A stretch of 49,966 nucleotides of DNA from a virus. The position numbers were made by a program, and so were the translations under genes. Positions 25,272-34,299 of this stretch are shown here, piece after piece. The notes under the pieces are model-generated. The model saw nothing but the letters and a program-made list of their open reading frames with translations. It made no database searches and was not told the origin of the DNA. Location of the stretch: IMG/VR virus record IMGVR_UViG_3300046453_000134, positions 1 through 49,966 of that record, one strand, 5' to 3'. Numbering within the stretch: the stretch's first letter is position 1; each line of letters starts with the position of its first letter.

Positions 25272-26084
25272 TTAATCAATCAAAATATCCTCATAGTTGG
25301 GTAAAGCCGTACATCGACATCGGATAGGCTGACCGGGATGCCCACCAGCTGGTGGAGAATCCCACCTAAATATCTTACCCTGTTTATGTTGGTGATCTGG
25401 ACGTACACGCTCATCTTTAGCCGTTTGCCATGTATATGTCTCAACACCCATTGAAAGCTGTCTGGCTTTGTTGATCTGTCCATTGATCTTACCCATCTGA
25501 TCACTAGCAATGAGCCTTGCACGAAAATCTGTAGACTGCCTTAATGCCTTAATCTCTTTAGCCAAGTCTTCATTATTTTGACCAGTCTGCAAAGCATTCG
25601 TCACCAATGCCTCTAACTTGTCTGCATATTGCTGAGGAATAGACTTAATCAAACTAACGTTTGAAGTTATGTTTAGGTCTACTTCGTCCTGAATATCTGC
25701 AGCACGATAGAACGGCGTGAGATCCACACCGAAAATCGTTTTAGTGTGCTCTGCAATTTGCTTGTCCACTTCCTTTTGAGTGTCAGTCACAACCTTCGTG
25801 GCTAGAGGCCTAGAAATCTCAACAACATACTTTGTCAGCTTCTCTCGAAACGAAGTCATCATGTCGGAAAACCAAGCATCACCAATATTCTGGCCAACCG
25901 TAGGAATAACTAATTCCTTTGTTTGTTCCTGACAATATTTTGAAATAGCTAGTAATTGCCGTGTGTAATAAAGCTCTACACGGCGATTTACTTTTACTGG
26001 TCTAGGCTTGGAAACCTTACGGCCTTTCTTACTCTTCTTCGCCTGCTGGAGGTGCGGTTTCAGCATCTGAATTATCGTCGACAT
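25272..26084 (-). CDS. Minor head protein, phage Mu F / SPP1 gp7 family
   Basis: A 270-residue protein. The C-terminus WQTAKDERVRPDHQ, followed by GKIFRWDSPP and HPGQPIRCRCTALP, is the diagnostic Mu F-like signature; the N-terminus is basic and helical. Members sit inside the procapsid near the portal and assist head assembly or DNA ejection. The start overlaps the portal gene by 56 bp, common for this pair. Confidence 0.9.
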   Translation of the reverse strand: MSTIIQMLKPHLQQAKKSKKGRKVSKPRPVKVNRRVELYYTRQLLAISKYCQEQTKELVIPTVGQNIGDAWFSDMMTSFREKLTKYVVEISRPLATKVVTDTQKEVDKQIAEHTKTIFGVDLTPFYRAADIQDEVDLNITSNVSLIKSIPQQYADKLEALVTNALQTGQNNEDLAKEIKALRQSTDFRARLIASDQMGKINGQINKARQLSMGVETYTWQTAKDERVRPDHQHKQGKIFRWDSPPAGGHPGQPIRCRCTALPNYEDILID

Positions 26085-27363
26085 TTAGCTTCACCATTAT
26101 TTCTAGCTCTTTGATATGAGCTTCATCAATCACTGAATAAACGCCATCAATAAGTAACTGCCGTGCTATTTGTGGCTCTGTAATAATGCCCATTTCTAAA
26201 TACTTGGCATCTCGTTCTGAATTTGCCTTTTCGACTTCCGAACGGACCTTTGCATCCAATTGCCACAATGGATTAAAGACAATATCCAGATTTGGGAACA
26301 CACGGCCGAATGTAGTCTGGCAAATGACATCTAAAATCTGCATCATGAAAGGCTTAAGCATCCATGTTTGCTTGGTCGCTATGCTGTCGTAATAGTTCCG
26401 GGTGTCATGCTCACCTGTAGCATTCATACCTGCAGGTGATTGACCGAATAGGATGGTGTATGGAATATCGGCAGCACCCGCAGTTTGAATTGAGAATTCC
26501 CTCATCATGTCAGGTAAACCGGCAAAGTTGTAAGTCTTGGAGTCGTAATCCTCTTCGGCATCTAGCACGATCATGCCGTTTAAACCTTTAAGCAATCCGA
26601 CACTAAGAAACCGTTCTGCTACGGCTTTCATATCCTCTTTGATTTTGTCCACCAAACCAGGTGTTTTAATCACATCAATTTTTGATTCATGGACAAGACT
26701 CGCTGAACCTTTTTTAACGGCTGCATGGTCTAGCAGATCCTCATATACTTCCTGAAGAATACTTTGCGGCTCTTCATTCACGACATCTGCATGGCAAAAT
26801 TTAATTAAACGGCTATGGTGAATGCGTTGTGGTGCCTTGCCATCCATTTGTAGTTTGTAGAACTCAGGTTGCTTTAATAAACCGCCACAGTCCTTAGGTG
26901 ATAAATATGTCGTGGTATCTGGCTTAATGTACTTTTTCTTGAGTACCGTAAAGAACTCTAAACGGCCTACCCCTAACTTCTTTAAATCAAATGGCTGCTC
27001 TAAATTACCGCCATCTACTGTCCCTAACAGCACATAAACCACGCCATATAGACGCGATAAGATCAGGCTAGATAAAAGCACATGGTTCAGTTGAAAAGCC
27101 TTACACGCCTCTTCTAGTTTGATTAGGTCTCTATCTTGAATTCCCTCATAAAACCAACCAGCTCGTAACATGTCACTTGCTGGCCGGTTCACAATACGTT
27201 TGGCCAACCAGTGTTGATATACGGCTTCCAGTTGATCATCAGGAATTTCCTTTTGAACAAAGTGACCATGTGAAGCCTTATCACGGCTGGTACCAATATT
27301 TGAAACAAAGTTTGTGTATGCCCCTGCATCGCCAATTGCATCGGGCTTTTTAGTTTCAGCCAT
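26029..27363 (-). CDS. Portal protein, DUF1073 family
   Basis: A 444-residue protein with the DUF1073 portal pattern: WLAKRIVNRPASDMLRAGWFYEG near residue 50, an internal helical stem, and AADIPYTILFGQSPAGMNATGEHDTRNYYDSI near 310, highly typical of portals. A dodecamer should form the DNA channel of the head vertex. It follows the large terminase by eight bases and overlaps the minor head gene. Confidence 0.9.
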   Translation of the reverse strand: MAETKKPDAIGDAGAYTNFVSNIGTSRDKASHGHFVQKEIPDDQLEAVYQHWLAKRIVNRPASDMLRAGWFYEGIQDRDLIKLEEACKAFQLNHVLLSSLILSRLYGVVYVLLGTVDGGNLEQPFDLKKLGVGRLEFFTVLKKKYIKPDTTTYLSPKDCGGLLKQPEFYKLQMDGKAPQRIHHSRLIKFCHADVVNEEPQSILQEVYEDLLDHAAVKKGSASLVHESKIDVIKTPGLVDKIKEDMKAVAERFLSVGLLKGLNGMIVLDAEEDYDSKTYNFAGLPDMMREFSIQTAGAADIPYTILFGQSPAGMNATGEHDTRNYYDSIATKQTWMLKPFMMQILDVICQTTFGRVFPNLDIVFNPLWQLDAKVRSEVEKANSERDAKYLEMGIITEPQIARQLLIDGVYSVIDEAHIKELEIMVKLNVDDNSDAETAPPAGEEE

Positions 27364-27371
27364 AATTTCCT

Positions 27372-28901
27372 CTAATCATCAAATACAGTTGGCTTCTTGG
27401 CTAATGAATCATTAATCGCATCAATGGTCGGATCCCACTGGTCGTCATGATCATGTGACATGTCAGCCGTGAGCCCTTCGATTTCTTCAATGTAGTTCAA
27501 AAGCCATGGTGCTTCTGCTGGCAACCAGACACGGCGCTCTTCAACGTAGAACACTACATCCATGGTTCGAGTGAGCTTGTCTGTATCACGTTGAATTGCC
27601 CGAATAGGTAATGTGGTCTGTCTAGATATGGATTGGATCAATCCAGTACCACTCGATTTATCCTCTACGGCCATATAACGAAGCTTGCCGATCTTGGTGT
27701 TACTGTCCTTATGCTTATTAATAAAGGCCTTAGCTTCTTTCAATAGCTCTGGTGCTTCCCATTTGCCGCGCTTCACATCAATGATGTAGAGATTATTGTC
27801 ATAACCAAGACCTGCACATAAGAACACTGAATAGTCATTATGCTCTTTAGTCTTCTGAGCTGTATCTGCCCAAATTGCCCGCCATTTAAGAACAGGTAAT
27901 TGCTCATAACGGCCGAACCATTCAGCTTTAACAAGATCACCACCTAGCTTTTTAGGGTTTTGCATGTATTGGCTAGCAAAGGTGTAGCGTGACACTGTAG
28001 CGCCGTCTTTATCTTCCCCACCTTTCTCCAGCTGAAGCAAAGAAAGTAAAGATTCTTTTAACGGCCAATAGCTTTGTCTGCCTTTCTCATCACGCTCAAC
28101 ATCGCGCGGTATTTTACGCTGTATGTGCTCTGGTAGCTTATTGATGTACTCATCATCAATAAGTGCGGGAATACTGATCTGTTCCCATTCACCAGGTACA
28201 TTACCGGTCATCACAAAGTTAGTCGGATCCTCAACATGCAAACGCTGCATAATCAGAATGATGGGCGTGTCCGATTTAGCTTTACGCGAGTTGACCGTAT
28301 TTAAAATCTTACGGTTAGCCTTACGTCTAGCGGTCTGACTAAATGCATCCTCAGGCTTTAAAGGATCATCTAGTATAATTGCACCGGTAAAGCCTTCATC
28401 CGCTAATGTACCGGCACGGCGACCCGTGACCTGCCCACCCATAGAAGCAGAATAAACATGACCAGCATCATAACCTTCGACGGTAGTTTTCCAGTTTGAT
28501 TTAGCATCCGTAGCTGTTGAAATTTTTACAGGCCATAGATTCTGAAAATCTTCTGACTTAACAATGTTCCTTGCTGTTGCCGATACATCCTCTACAAGAG
28601 ATTGAGAGAAGGACAAATACAAAAAGCGTGAACGAGCATTACGCGCTATACCACGGGCAATTAAGTTTGTGAGTAACTCAGTCTTACCACTTCCAGGTGG
28701 AACGTTAATTACTAAGTTTTTAACCCTGCCTGCAATCACCTCGTCAATCTTGTCGGCAATATATTCATGATGCCAATTGACCGAAAACTTAAAGCCCATT
28801 CGAGGCAAAAAGAAACGACGGGTAAAAAATAAATGTTCCTTCTCACAGAGCTCTCGCTCTAACTGCATTTCTAGCAGCTTAGTATTTACCTTTGAGTTCA
28901 T
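27372..28901 (-). CDS. Terminase large subunit
   Basis: A 509-residue packaging motor. Walker A is NVPPGSGKTEL (about residues 65-75), Walker B IILDDPLKPEDAF (about 175), and the C-terminal RNase H-like nuclease starts at WRAIWADTAQKTKEHNDYS (about 340), with later acidic residues in MAVEDKSSGTGL and DQWDPTIDAIND. It overlaps the small subunit by 23 bp. It cuts concatemers and pumps DNA into proheads. Confidence 0.95.
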   Translation of the reverse strand: MNSKVNTKLLEMQLERELCEKEHLFFTRRFFLPRMGFKFSVNWHHEYIADKIDEVIAGRVKNLVINVPPGSGKTELLTNLIARGIARNARSRFLYLSFSQSLVEDVSATARNIVKSEDFQNLWPVKISTATDAKSNWKTTVEGYDAGHVYSASMGGQVTGRRAGTLADEGFTGAIILDDPLKPEDAFSQTARRKANRKILNTVNSRKAKSDTPIILIMQRLHVEDPTNFVMTGNVPGEWEQISIPALIDDEYINKLPEHIQRKIPRDVERDEKGRQSYWPLKESLLSLLQLEKGGEDKDGATVSRYTFASQYMQNPKKLGGDLVKAEWFGRYEQLPVLKWRAIWADTAQKTKEHNDYSVFLCAGLGYDNNLYIIDVKRGKWEAPELLKEAKAFINKHKDSNTKIGKLRYMAVEDKSSGTGLIQSISRQTTLPIRAIQRDTDKLTRTMDVVFYVEERRVWLPAEAPWLLNYIEEIEGLTADMSHDHDDQWDPTIDAINDSLAKKPTVFDD

Positions 28902-29355
28902 CTAACACCTGCCGTATCTGTTCAGGCGTTGCAACAACTTGGGTTACGTTCTCGCTTTGAAGTGGTCCACCACCAGCGCCGGTTAGCTCTTGTTTATTCG
29001 TGTACTGATTCCCCATTTCCTTGGCTGCTTGCTCAGCAAACCTAGGTATCAACATTGGGTTATCCGGGTATTTATCGGCCAGACCTTGAAGAAGCTGTAA
29101 CCGATATCTTTTATTAGCAATGGGTATTGCCTCAAGCTCTTCGTTGGCTTTACGGCGGCATGCAAAGAATAAATCTCGAAACTCCTGACTTAAGTCTTTT
29201 CCAATCTTCTTTGTTGGATCGTATGCTTCACATTGTTGCGGGGTTACATCTACATTAAATATTTCTTTAACTGCTTTAGCTGCCTCAGTCGGTGTTTCAA
29301 ATTCGGCAAGCATTCTAACGATGAATAATTTCACCTTCTTATTAATACGTGCCAT
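28879..29355 (-). CDS. Terminase small subunit, DUF2280 family
   Basis: The start ATG 29355 gives MARINKKVKLFIVRMLAEFETP, which fits the usual N-terminus of DUF2280 proteins better than the longer frame (start 29379). About 158 residues: an N-terminal helix-turn-helix (TPTEAAKAVKEIFNVDVTPQQCEAYDP), a helical oligomerisation core, and a C-terminal Gln/Leu tail that overlaps the large subunit. It recognises pac/cos DNA and loads the large subunit. Confidence 0.85.
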   Translation of the reverse strand: MARINKKVKLFIVRMLAEFETPTEAAKAVKEIFNVDVTPQQCEAYDPTKKIGKDLSQEFRDLFFACRRKANEELEAIPIANKRYRLQLLQGLADKYPDNPMLIPRFAEQAAKEMGNQYTNKQELTGAGGGPLQSENVTQVVATPEQIRQVLDELKGKY

Positions 29356-29401
29356 TTCAACCATTCCATCTAAGTACATCTAAGAAGAATGGCAAAAAAA
29401 T

Positions 29402-30049
29402 TTAAACCACCTTCAAATAACAAGTGCCGCAAGCGTAATGAACATCAGCACGTGACATCTCAGGTCTTGTATTTGCAGCCTCAACCATTCTTTTGACATC
29501 CTCACTTGCACCATATCGACGTATAACGCCTGTAAACTCTTCAACATCATGGACTTGGATTGCTAACTTAGGCATGCCCGTCTCTTTGTTATATGCGGGT
29601 GTTCCCCACTCATCTTTCTTATGGGTAATGTGATAAAGCTCATGTTCAACCAGAGCACAAAAATTGACATCACTAGCTACTCGTGAATATGAAGCGTCAA
29701 AAGTAATGAGATATTCAGGGATATATTCAAACCACTGAAGGAATTGTTCTTCTTGTCGTTCTTTCTTCCAGCCACCAGCATTGATCATTACCTTTTCAGT
29801 AGTACCAATGACCTGACGACCTTGTTTCTTAAAACCCGATCTAGCCCACATCACCGCAATATCGGGATAACGAAAAGACCGTAAGTGCATATGATCAGGG
29901 TTAAATAGTTTAGATTTTGGATCTAGAAATACTTTGCCTATCCATTCCCACATTTCTGGAGCTGGTACAAAATTTGGAGTATCCATTTCAAAAAGCCATT
30001 CTGGAGGCATTGGCCGAACTGGTACATGAAAGCTGACTTCATTTTTCAT
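29402..30049 (-). CDS. Putative phage metallopeptidase (HExxH-type)
   Basis: Start at ATG 30049 (about 215 residues); the longer frame begins inside the preceding hairpin. EHELYHITH near residue 140 gives the zinc HExxH motif with a third possible ligand in HDVEEF, as in the putative phage metallopeptidase family. A C-terminal CGTC could bind another metal. It lies immediately upstream of the small terminase, a position these proteins hold in many phages; role in the phage cycle unknown. A truncated copy of its first 17 codons is found at 33047-33100. Confidence 0.7.
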   Translation of the reverse strand: MKNEVSFHVPVRPMPPEWLFEMDTPNFVPAPEMWEWIGKVFLDPKSKLFNPDHMHLRSFRYPDIAVMWARSGFKKQGRQVIGTTEKVMINAGGWKKERQEEQFLQWFEYIPEYLITFDASYSRVASDVNFCALVEHELYHITHKKDEWGTPAYNKETGMPKLAIQVHDVEEFTGVIRRYGASEDVKRMVEAANTRPEMSRADVHYACGTCYLKVV

Positions 30050-30110
30050 AAATTTTACCCATAAAAAAACCCACATTTAAGTGAGCTTTTTAATAGTTCT
30101 TACTTTTTTC

Positions 30111-31049
30111 TTAGACTGCTACACCACAAATATCTGTAGTGCCTGATGGATATGAAAACTGTAACTTACTCCGCTCCGTAATTAATTCGGCTGAAATTTC
30201 CTTATTCAGGAATTCTGGTTCTATATAGCCATATTCAAAAGGAATAATAAAACCAATATTTTTTAATTTCGAAGGAAGCGTAGCAATGTAACCTTTATTC
30301 GCACCATTAATGATTAATCCAATCTGATGACTATTCTGATTAATATAAAAACCTATATGCTGATAGCCTTCCTGCGTAATAAATTCTTTATAAATAGGAT
30401 TGGCTGGATTCAGAATATCCAGATTTGTTGCAACCGTAGAACTCAAAACATTATTAGAGCTATTGTTAGCATAAAATGCCCCTAAAGTAATGGTTTCTCC
30501 ACTTTGAGTTTGACCAAAAGCTGATACTGGGACTGGGAAGGTTGCCACCTGACCTGTAGTAAGCTGATTAATAAGTTTAAATCTGAACTCAAATGCGAGA
30601 ATACCTGTTTGTGGTATAGCTTTATCCCCATAGATATTTACACTAGATTGGGTTGCAGTTTGAGCATTAGATGAAGTCAAATTATTCTTAACTGATAGTT
30701 TTAAATTATTTTTGGTTAATAATTTTGAATATGTATTAGTTAAGCTCGCTGTAGTAGTTGGTGCCATTGCAGCTATCCAAATATTAGCAAACTCTTTACT
30801 AGTAGCAAGGTAACCTTTTCCTTTACCAGGATTAGTGGTTTCCACTAATTTAAAACTAACTTTTTGTCCACTAATAACAGGGAAAACGTCAGCCTGATTA
30901 GAAGAGACTGGTGAAATTTTTAGAATCTGATCTTGGGTAACATCAAAATTATATGGACAAATACTCCAAGCACCCATACTAGTCAGGCCCAAAGTTAAAC
31001 CTAAAGCTATTTTTTTCATAGTAATTTCCATTTTTAATTTTTTGAACAT
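30111..31049 (-). CDS. Secreted protein, DUF4882-like, paralogue of the gene at 2200-2973
   Basis: A 312-residue frame from 31049; the ATG at about 31020 (MKKIALGLTLGLTSMGAWS, then ICPYNFD) gives a cleaner signal peptide and likely the true start. The mature protein shares with the 2.2-kb gene the motifs GYQHIGFYINQNSHQIGL, NGANKGYIATLPSKL and the final YPSGTTDICGVAV, but has an extra loop in its N-terminal half. Two diverged copies in one prophage suggest a conversion function under selection, or module shuffling. It is AT-rich and lies in the accessory block between Q-like and terminase genes. Confidence 0.7.
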   Translation of the reverse strand: MFKKLKMEITMKKIALGLTLGLTSMGAWSICPYNFDVTQDQILKISPVSSNQADVFPVISGQKVSFKLVETTNPGKGKGYLATSKEFANIWIAAMAPTTTASLTNTYSKLLTKNNLKLSVKNNLTSSNAQTATQSSVNIYGDKAIPQTGILAFEFRFKLINQLTTGQVATFPVPVSAFGQTQSGETITLGAFYANNSSNNVLSSTVATNLDILNPANPIYKEFITQEGYQHIGFYINQNSHQIGLIINGANKGYIATLPSKLKNIGFIIPFEYGYIEPEFLNKEISAELITERSKLQFSYPSGTTDICGVAV

Positions 31050-31347
31050 TTAATATACATTTATTTTATTTCTTAAAGAAGTAAAAATTTCTTTAGCTTT
31101 TTCTTATAAATATTTTAACTTTAATTTTTCCAGTTAATAAAAATTTCTATAAAAAACCCGCGTCTAAGAAGAAACGGGCCATAAAAAAATTTCAGCGCAG
31201 TATTTGAGGAACTTTTAAATCAAAAATTTATATCAATATTGTCTAGAATAGATGAGGCAAAATCGACTATATCTTTTCCGATTTCTACAATCAAATCTGT
31301 TACTTCAACTGGATCAGGATTCACAGAATTAAGCACAGAGATTGAAA
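31050..31347. other. Intergenic stretch with imperfect hairpin and a short open frame
   Basis: Holds a CCCG/CGGG hairpin with T tract on the minus strand (31151-31178). A 38-codon minus-strand frame with a GTG start (31220-31336), amphipathic in translation, overlaps the end of the upstream gene and lacks a ribosome binding site. I do not call it a gene. Confidence 0.4.
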
Positions 31348-31776
31348 TTACTTGTCTAATAGGTACAGAAGGCTTCGATCAACTTTTCTCTCTTTTCTTT
31401 TCTGCTCCATTAGCTGTTCATATTCTTCTTGTGAAATTACTTTTCTATTAGGAGCAGATTCAATGTATGGTGAGTAACCTCTATAATTATCAAACCTATT
31501 TTCTCTGTAATATTGTGACTTATCATAATCAGTCATATTCGCCGTTTGGAATAGAATATCATTAGCCCGCTCTGCCCTTTTAAAAACTTGATTTGTACGA
31601 TCGATTTTTTGTTGATTTGATAACTCAAAAAAATCTACTTTCTCACGACTGTTATTATTTTGAATCACTTCATCCTTACCAATTAAGATAGAAGGTTTTT
31701 TTTCGAAAAAATCATCAGCACTACACACTGGGCTAATAATCAATAAACTTATAAAAAATAATAATATTCTACCCAT
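31348..31776 (-). CDS. Hypothetical secreted/periplasmic protein
   Basis: A 142-residue protein with a signal peptide (MGRILLFFISLLIISPVCSA, cleavage before DDFF). The mature part is highly charged, helical and rich in Gln/Arg/Glu (SQEEYEQLMEQKRKERK), like a periplasmic coiled coil. It lies in the accessory block with other AT-rich cargo. Family and function not recognised. Confidence 0.55.
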   Translation of the reverse strand: MGRILLFFISLLIISPVCSADDFFEKKPSILIGKDEVIQNNNSREKVDFFELSNQQKIDRTNQVFKRAERANDILFQTANMTDYDKSQYYRENRFDNYRGYSPYIESAPNRKVISQEEYEQLMEQKRKERKVDRSLLYLLDK

Positions 31777-31885
31777 ACAACTCTTATACTCATTACAAAA
31801 TATTGGAATACATAAATTTTATATAACTTTAATAAAAAATCTATTATTCCGTATCTTATTCTTATGGTTTTTCCTCTACTACCAA

Positions 31886-31969
31886 CTAAACTCCTTTAGC
31901 TTTCGGTAATGGGGTATCTTTACAACGTGAACGGTAGAAACCAGCTTTAAAGGTCATAAAGATATCCAT
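31886..31969 (-). CDS. Small ORF (27 residues), possible peptide or gene remnant
   Basis: Begins MDIFMTFKAGFYRSRCKDT and ends PLPKAKGV, preceded by AAAGG seven bases before the ATG. The frame is open for another eight codons upstream (SFSKGSL). The even placement of basic residues and a good ribosome binding site argue for translation, but the peptide could also be the tail of a decayed gene. No family recognised. Confidence 0.35.
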   Translation of the reverse strand: MDIFMTFKAGFYRSRCKDTPLPKAKGV

Positions 31970-31988
31970 TAAAGAACCTTTAGAAAAG

Positions 31989-32183
31989 CTAAGTATTTTG
32001 ATTAAAGGATTCTAAAAATTCCGTGATTTGATAAATATCACCAAACTGTAAAGTAACACTCGCCCCTTCTTCATTGTCCTTTGTTGGTCCGAAGTAAAAA
32101 ATTACCTGTGAGGTTTCACTTAAAATCTTGGCATAGTTGATGTTATCTGTATTTATGTAGATATCGTCGTACATAATAAACAT
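31989..32183 (-). CDS. Small hypothetical protein (64 residues)
   Basis: An acidic small protein, MYDDIYINTDNINYAKILSE..., ending EFLESFNQNT, with an alternating beta pattern. Either of two starts (32183 or 32174) is possible. It resembles small host-takeover or anti-restriction proteins only in size and charge. It lies in the accessory block; function unknown. Confidence 0.45.
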   Translation of the reverse strand: MFIMYDDIYINTDNINYAKILSETSQVIFYFGPTKDNEEGASVTLQFGDIYQITEFLESFNQNT

Positions 32184-32251
32184 TTTTATTTTCCATCTTA
32201 TTTTAAAGACTTTAATATAACCCTACACCTTAATTTTTCAATATAAAAAAC

Positions 32252-32288
32252 AAAAGAGCCCCGCAAATAATCGAAATTTAGCGGAGCC
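32252..32288 (-). terminator. Terminator after the 224-residue protein gene
   Basis: Imperfect GCCCCGC/GCGGAGC stem with a long loop, followed on the minus strand by TTTTGTTTTTT. Confidence 0.6.
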
Positions 32289-32321
32289 ATTTGTACCGTA
32301 ATACGTCCGGTAAATTAAAAA

Positions 32322-32996
32322 TTAGCTGAAATAATTATCTACTCTAGCTTTCACTTTAGGATCTAAATCTTCCTGTATAAAAAAACAGTCACGATATTTT
32401 TCAATCAATAAGTGGATGAATTTCTGTTTATCGGGAACAATATGTGCCAACATTAATTGTGATGAAGCTGTGATTAAATTATTAGATTGTCTCATTAGTG
32501 TCATCACAAGATTCTCATCAAAACCTATTTTTTCGCGTGTAAAAGAATGTTTACCCGTATGAACAAACGAGTTTAGTTGATTGAGATGATACTTTTTAAA
32601 TTCAGCAAACATATTGATTACTGGCTTAGCAGGTAAATCAAGTTTCTGCAGCATATCCAACATTTCACTTAACGTAGGAAATGTATCTTTGACAAACTGC
32701 TCGTCAAAAGTATAGCCAAAACTTAATTTAGAAATTTGATGATTTGATGCGCAAAATAATAACCAGTAAGCTCGTACTGCAGACTCAAACTGTGAACGGA
32801 ATAAGATCATTGCTTGAATTGGCATATCTAATGTCAATAAAGTATTAACCCCTATTCCATGCTCAAATGAAATATAAATACATTGCTCAACCAAATCTAA
32901 TCGTGGTCCGCAATCAATCACTGTGCTGTTTATGATCTCTTCTTTAAGTTCCAAGATCATTTGTAGTGATTTTTCTAAAAGTATTCCCCGTTCCAT
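32322..32996 (-). CDS. Hypothetical all-helical protein, DUF5677/DUF6988-like
   Basis: A 224-residue protein, helical throughout. The segment MILFRSQFESAVRAYWLLF near residue 65 resembles a motif in DUF5677/DUF6988-type proteins, which group loosely with HEPN-like helical families, and LNSFVHTGKHSF near 140 carries conserved-looking histidines. No Rx4-6H ribonuclease motif is evident. It is the first leftward gene after the truncated metallopeptidase copy, and has its own terminator. Abortive-infection-like function is possible but unsupported. Confidence 0.5.
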   Translation of the reverse strand: MERGILLEKSLQMILELKEEIINSTVIDCGPRLDLVEQCIYISFEHGIGVNTLLTLDMPIQAMILFRSQFESAVRAYWLLFCASNHQISKLSFGYTFDEQFVKDTFPTLSEMLDMLQKLDLPAKPVINMFAEFKKYHLNQLNSFVHTGKHSFTREKIGFDENLVMTLMRQSNNLITASSQLMLAHIVPDKQKFIHLLIEKYRDCFFIQEDLDPKVKARVDNYFS

Positions 32997-33046
32997 AAAT
33001 TTACTTATCTAAAATATTATAATGAAATCGGATTATAAGTTAAAAA

Positions 33047-33100
33047 TCACTCTGGAAGCATGGGCCGAAAAGGAACATGAAAGCCGACTTCTTTTTTCAT
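33047..33100 (-). pseudogene. Truncated duplicate of the metallopeptidase gene 5' end
   Basis: Seventeen codons, MKKEVGFHVPFRPMLPE then stop, match the first 17 codons of the metallopeptidase gene at 30049 (MKNEVSFHVPVRPMPPE) with four substitutions, and the nucleotide similarity stops with the frame. It looks like the scar of an insertion or recombination that placed the 30.1-33.0 kb accessory genes between the metallopeptidase and its ancestral upstream sequence. Confidence 0.65.
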
Positions 33101-33178
33101 AATTTCATAAATCATATGGCAATTTTTTAGATTATTAACAGCTCCTTACTATAATAATATGAATAGAAAAGGAGTCTA

Positions 33179-33451
33179 ATGATGACCACACTTAGTAAAG
33201 CTTTTAAATTTCAGACAAAAAATGGAGAATTTTTATATCCATGTACGATGCGTAGAAAGAACTTAAAGGCCTCACCTGAAATGTTCCGCACTTCTAAAAC
33301 AGGAGGAAATATTTTGGATGAATCAGAGTTCGAAGTTGATGAACCAACGATGATTCATCAGGTTTTAAATTTAGGTTATTCAGTCCGTATGGTTAACGCT
33401 AAGGGAAAAAAGAATCTCTATTCACCTAAAGAAAATAAGATTATCAAATAA
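33179..33451 (+). CDS. Hypothetical protein (90 residues), own transcription unit
   Basis: A basic small protein; the start could be either of two adjacent ATGs (33179 or 33182) after a strong AAGGAG. Upstream, TATAAT at 33150-33155 with TTAGAT 17 bp before it could be a promoter, and a perfect bidirectional terminator follows. Being rightward and self-contained, it is likely expressed in the lysogen. No family recognised; the sequence pattern (DEPTMIHQVLNLGYSVRMV) suggests a small DNA- or RNA-binding or regulatory protein. Confidence 0.6.
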   Translation: MMTTLSKAFKFQTKNGEFLYPCTMRRKNLKASPEMFRTSKTGGNILDESEFEVDEPTMIHQVLNLGYSVRMVNAKGKKNLYSPKENKIIK

Positions 33452-33457
33452 AAAATA

Positions 33458-33493
33458 GAAATCCCGCCAATAATGGATATTTAGCGGGATTTC
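33458..33493. terminator. Bidirectional terminator between convergent genes
   Basis: Perfect ten-base stem GAAATCCCGC/GCGGGATTTC with a 16-base loop and A/T runs at both sides, between the 90-residue gene and the 209-residue membrane protein gene. Confidence 0.8.
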
Positions 33494-33500
33494 TTGTGTG

Positions 33501-34130
33501 CTAATTAGTGATTTCTGAATTTTTTTCTTTTATTTTCTGCAATAAAGATTTATAGGCTTCATAGTCAAGAAAAATTCTGAATATTACTGTTATAAAGAAA
33601 AATACAAGTCCCTGGACAATAATACCTTGGGCTAAATCTGGTAAATGCCACTCATCTTTCAACCATTTTTGCAATACCGGTCCAACTGAAATTTTGTAAA
33701 GTATAATTGCAATAATGAAGCCAACTATAATATCTCTATAATTTTTTATTCTTTTTTTATGTCCTTTACTTTGAATCAAAATTTCTTTTACACACTTCTG
33801 ATCTGAGCTAAGTTTTAATTTAAAAGCTTCTCTATTTTGTGCATAGACTCGATAGTCTTTGATAAATGTATTTGGGTCAAAATAGCTTCTTAATAGAATA
33901 AACTCATCGTAATAAGCAATACTTGCTCCAGTTAAAGATCTTACTTGTGTATTCAACCGATTAACTAATAATTTTGATTCAATAGAATCTTCTTCATCAG
34001 GAGTATCATTAATTTCTTTTACTTTTTGGACAAAATTCTCTAAGTTTGTAGCTTCTTCTTCATGTGTTTTTCTTAAAGCTTCACGTGAATAAAACTTTGA
34101 AGCCAATGTAATAAGTTTTTCGTAATCCAT
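33501..34130 (-). CDS. Hypothetical two-pass membrane protein
   Basis: A 209-residue protein: a long helical cytoplasmic N-terminus (about 1-130), two membrane segments (about 135-155 and 170-190), and a short charged tail. This layout (helical domain plus a TM pair) resembles SLATT-like or other defence-associated membrane effectors, but no motif confirms it. It is AT-rich and lies in the accessory block among candidate defence genes. Confidence 0.55.
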   Translation of the reverse strand: MDYEKLITLASKFYSREALRKTHEEEATNLENFVQKVKEINDTPDEEDSIESKLLVNRLNTQVRSLTGASIAYYDEFILLRSYFDPNTFIKDYRVYAQNREAFKLKLSSDQKCVKEILIQSKGHKKRIKNYRDIIVGFIIAIILYKISVGPVLQKWLKDEWHLPDLAQGIIVQGLVFFFITVIFRIFLDYEAYKSLLQKIKEKNSEITN

Positions 34131-34178
34131 ATTTTATCCTAGTATAAAAATGGATCTTTTATCATTTACCCGTATAAA

Positions 34179-34204
34179 TAAAAAGCCCATCTTTCGATGA
34201 GCTT
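34179..34204 (-). terminator. Terminator between two accessory genes
   Basis: AAGC-CATC/GATG-GCTT stem with one mismatch and a TTTTTATTTAT tail on the minus strand, downstream of the TonB-like gene. Confidence 0.6.
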
Positions 34205-34299
34205 TAATACCAGTGATTTACTTATACTTCGACCACTATAACGCAAAAATAGCATTTACCCTGTACAGGGTCAAGTTTTCAACAAAAGATAAAGAATAG

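Noticed and set aside
31220-31336. 38-codon minus-strand frame with amphipathic translation
   Set aside because: It needs a GTG start without a ribosome binding site and overlaps the end of the 142-residue gene.
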